In this document: positions 62,056-64,000 of the stretch, piece after piece
Layout of the letters: each line of letters starts with the position of its first letter
Position numbering within the stretch: the stretch's first letter is position 1
Assembly: GCF_963662255.1 (NCBI RefSeq)
Contig: NW_026912147.1
Coordinates: forward strand, 124,001-188,000
DNA from: Cinclus cinclus
Taxonomy: Eukaryota > Chordata > Aves > Passeriformes > Cinclidae
DNA length: 64,000 nt
Direction: 5' to 3'
Translations under genes and position numbers: made by a program
Notes under the pieces: model-generated
Told to the model about the DNA's origin: nothing
Seen by the model: the letters and a program-made list of their open reading frames with translations, nothing else
Databases searched by the model: none

Positions 62056-63434
62056 TTAAGTCGTTCCATGCTCAAGGCATTCATCGGAGCAACACCATGG
62101 GGGAAAAGAGGGGGGAACATTGCAGGACAAATTTCTATGCTGGAACATGATTGTCTGCGAGACAGCTCTCCGCAGCGCTAGTATTTGGCCAGGCTGAAAT
62201 CAGCGCCAATGGAAGCCAATCTGACAAGCGGACTACAACGAGCGCGGCGATATGGGGCCACTTGGCAGGTGGCCGAAGAAAGACGGCCGCCCCGCGAATG
62301 GGGTGCCAGAAGGCAAGTTTCAGCAGGGCGTTGCGGGCGAGCTTAATGTGTAGCCGCAGTTGTTCTAGGCGAGATTGTAGCCGAGAACCTTTCCGTCTCC
62401 ATTCACGAGACAAGAAAAGCAGAACGCAATGGTCTAGAGGGTTGAGAAGAAAAGTGCTCGTAGCGAGCTCGTTGCGGCAGAAGCGAAAGCCAGGAGCAGC
62501 GTGCTCGCTGCGAGAAGTAGACGGCGCTTCGCCTCCTTGGGAAGGCAATGGCGTCTGGGCACGAACGGCAGCCAGCGAAGCTTCAGAACAGCAGGCTGTT
62601 CTGCTCAGCGTACGAGCCTGAAGTGAGTGGCAAGGGCTAAGGGGTCAGTTCCAAGGCATCTAGCTTTCCTGCTAGCAATGCCATTTCTACCCTGCTGTGG
62701 AAAACATTGTCCTCTGCCCTTCTCCTCCGAGAGGCAGAGAGCACTTCGGCAGACGCAGTGCAGAGGGAAAGGACACATTATCCGAGGGAGCGTGACGCCG
62801 CTTAGGCGGGCAAAGCAGAAAGGTGCCGCCCGGCACTGGCTTTGACTCCCTGAGCTTCCTTGCTAGGACAGCAGCTGCCGAAAGCTGGCAACTAGGCTGC
62901 CAGAGTGCAGAATGTAGGTGGTCTGGCACGCCTGCTTGCCGAAAGCCAGGATCAGCGAGACAGCGTGCTAGGCTCTGTTTCACAGCACCCTGGAGAACAC
63001 GCCCTTGAAGAATGCCGTCTCTGTTCCGCAAAAGCTCTGCCACAGTGAAGGTGGAAGAAGCAGCCTGTGGCCACGGGCAGAGCTGGTCAACAGCTGCGCC
63101 TAACTTTCCCAAGCTGCGAGAGCATTCTCAGCCGAGTTCTGCTTTGACAGAGCTAGTGCTGAACTTTTGCAGCCCCGGAGGCTGCTGAAACCAAGGCTGT
63201 GTTCTGCCTCTTCATTCTTGCCTTCCTGTGCTCCAGCGAGAAGTGAAGCTCTGGCACGGCATTCAGCTTTGCCGCCTCTCTGCACGGAAAGCACTAGACC
63301 GAACTAGTGTGCTTCGTGCATGCTCTCTCCTCGCTTTTATGGTCACTGCTCTGCTTTTTGCTTGGCAGCGTTCCAAGGGTCCACGGCATACCTCTTGCAC
63401 AGCGAGAGGTGGCCGGCGAGGAATACTTGCTGGC
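62056..63434 (+). repeat. Array unit 46 (333C)
   Basis: States: 154-155 AT, 178C, 180A, 246G, 278G, 333C, 495G, 669C, 690T, 723T, 845C, 861A, 864T, 935C, 996G, 1101G, 1118C, 1345C. 333C destroys one of the two AAGCTT sites and is shared only with unit 47. Confidence 0.97.
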
Positions 63435-64000
63435 TTAAGTCGTTCCATGCTCAAGGCATTCATCGGAGCAACACCATGGGGGAAAAGAGGGGGGAACATT
63501 GCAGGACAAATTTCTATGCTGGAACATGATTGTCTGCGAGACAGCTCTCCGCAGCGCTAGTATTTGGCCAGGCTGAAATCAGCGCCAATGGAAGCCAATC
63601 TGACAAGCGGACTACAACGAGCGCGGCGATATGGGGCCACTTGGCAGGTGGCCGAAGAAAGACGGCCGCCCCGCGAATGTGGTGCCAGAAGGCAAGTTTC
63701 AGCAGGGCGTTGCGGGCGAGCTTAATGTGTAGCCGCAGTTGTTCTAGGCGAGATTGTAGCCGAGAACCTTTCCGTCTCCATTCACGAGACAAGAAAAGCA
63801 GAACGCAATGGTCTAGAGGGTTGAGAAGAAAAGTGCTCGTAGCGAGCTCGTTGCGGCAGAAGCGAAAGCCAGGAGCAGCGTGCTCGCTGCGAGAAGTAGA
63901 CGGCGCTTCGCCTCCTTGGGAAGGAAATGGCGTCTGGGCACGAACGGCAGCCAGCGAAGCTTCAGAACAGCAGGCTGTTCTGCTCAGCGTACGAGCCTGA
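63435..64000 (+). repeat. Array unit 47, cut by the window end
   Basis: Only sites 1-566 are present: 154-155 AT, 178C, 180A, 246T, 278G, 333C, 491A, 495G. The cut is made by the window, not a biological end: the last bases match the same point in other units. Confidence 0.96.

Larger units (their letters stand above)
1..64000. repeat. Tandem array of a 1,379-bp satellite/macrosatellite unit (46 full copies plus 566 bp)
   Basis: The same sequence restarts every 1,379 bases across the full window. Landmarks such as CTTAAG, CACCATGGGGG, the palindrome CAGAACAGCAGGCTGTTCTG and the CTCTGCTTTTTGCTTGGCAG tract recur at exact multiples of 1,379. All units have the same orientation. Variation is by base substitution only; the length never changes. 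The array runs off both ends of the window. Large homogeneous arrays of kilobase-scale units are known as eukaryotic satellites, macrosatellites, or clusters of rRNA, snRNA or spliced-leader genes. I recognise none of those RNA genes in the unit, so its class is inferred from structure alone. Alternatives are a tandem noncoding-RNA gene of unknown family, or a centromeric or subtelomeric satellite. I see no unit-internal transposon ends. I am certain about the array and unsure about its function and host. Confidence 0.98.

Noticed and set aside
1..64000. CRISPR array
   Set aside because: The repeated unit is 1,379 bp with no alternating unique spacers; variation is scattered single substitutions.
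1..64000. Tandem transposon or retroelement insertions
   Set aside because: No terminal repeats, target duplications, transposase, integrase or reverse transcriptase coding, and no junction with unrelated DNA.
1..64000. Ribosomal RNA or 5S gene cluster
   Set aside because: None of the strongly conserved rRNA core motifs or the 5S internal promoter could be found in the unit on either strand, and 1,379 bp is too short for a large rDNA unit.

Overview
The whole 64,000-base window is one uninterrupted head-to-tail tandem array of a single 1,379-bp unit. Forty-six complete units and the first 566 bases of a 47th are present. Numbering units from the first base (the second base of a CTTAAG site), unit n begins at 1 + 1379 x (n-1). 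Every unit boundary I can place falls exactly on that grid, so there is no net insertion or deletion in 64 kb. Neither array edge is in the window. There is no unique sequence, recognisable protein gene, rRNA, tRNA, known snRNA, transposase or CRISPR array. An array of this length, unit size and homogeneity suggests eukaryotic nuclear satellite or macrosatellite DNA, or a tandem noncoding-RNA gene cluster, rather than a bacterial or phage genome. The taxon cannot be named from the sequence. The GCAGC/GAAGC/CTCTG-rich texture resembles some protist genomes such as dinoflagellates, but this is a weak impression only. || Units differ only by substitutions at roughly 45 sites that I can see. Unit 1 and unit 2 differ at about 22 sites (roughly 98.4 percent identity), while some units appear identical. 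The variants occur in shuffled combinations, the signature of unequal exchange and gene conversion. A three-unit block (units 2-4) recurs at units 9-11 and 16-18, each exactly 7 units (9,653 bp) apart. Smaller duplications of 2 and 3 units are visible elsewhere. Units 1-21 carry one set of variants; units 22-47 carry others (1345G, 650T, 864T) and are more mixed; the last few units carry private substitutions. || Inside each unit there are many short inverted repeats, including a 20-bp near-perfect palindrome (unit 529-548) and a 52-nt stem-loop with a 9-bp terminal stem (978-1029). There is also a paired G-run (44-60), a GTGAGT...polypyrimidine-CAG pair resembling intron ends (568-1313), and an 18-nt internal direct repeat (429-446 and 885-902). 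Open reading frames of 61-174 codons recur on both strands in every unit, but they overlap each other, match no family I recognise, and show no excess of silent changes. I treat the unit as noncoding. No set of genes working together can be described; the biology here is the array itself. In unit entries, site numbers count from the first base of that unit.
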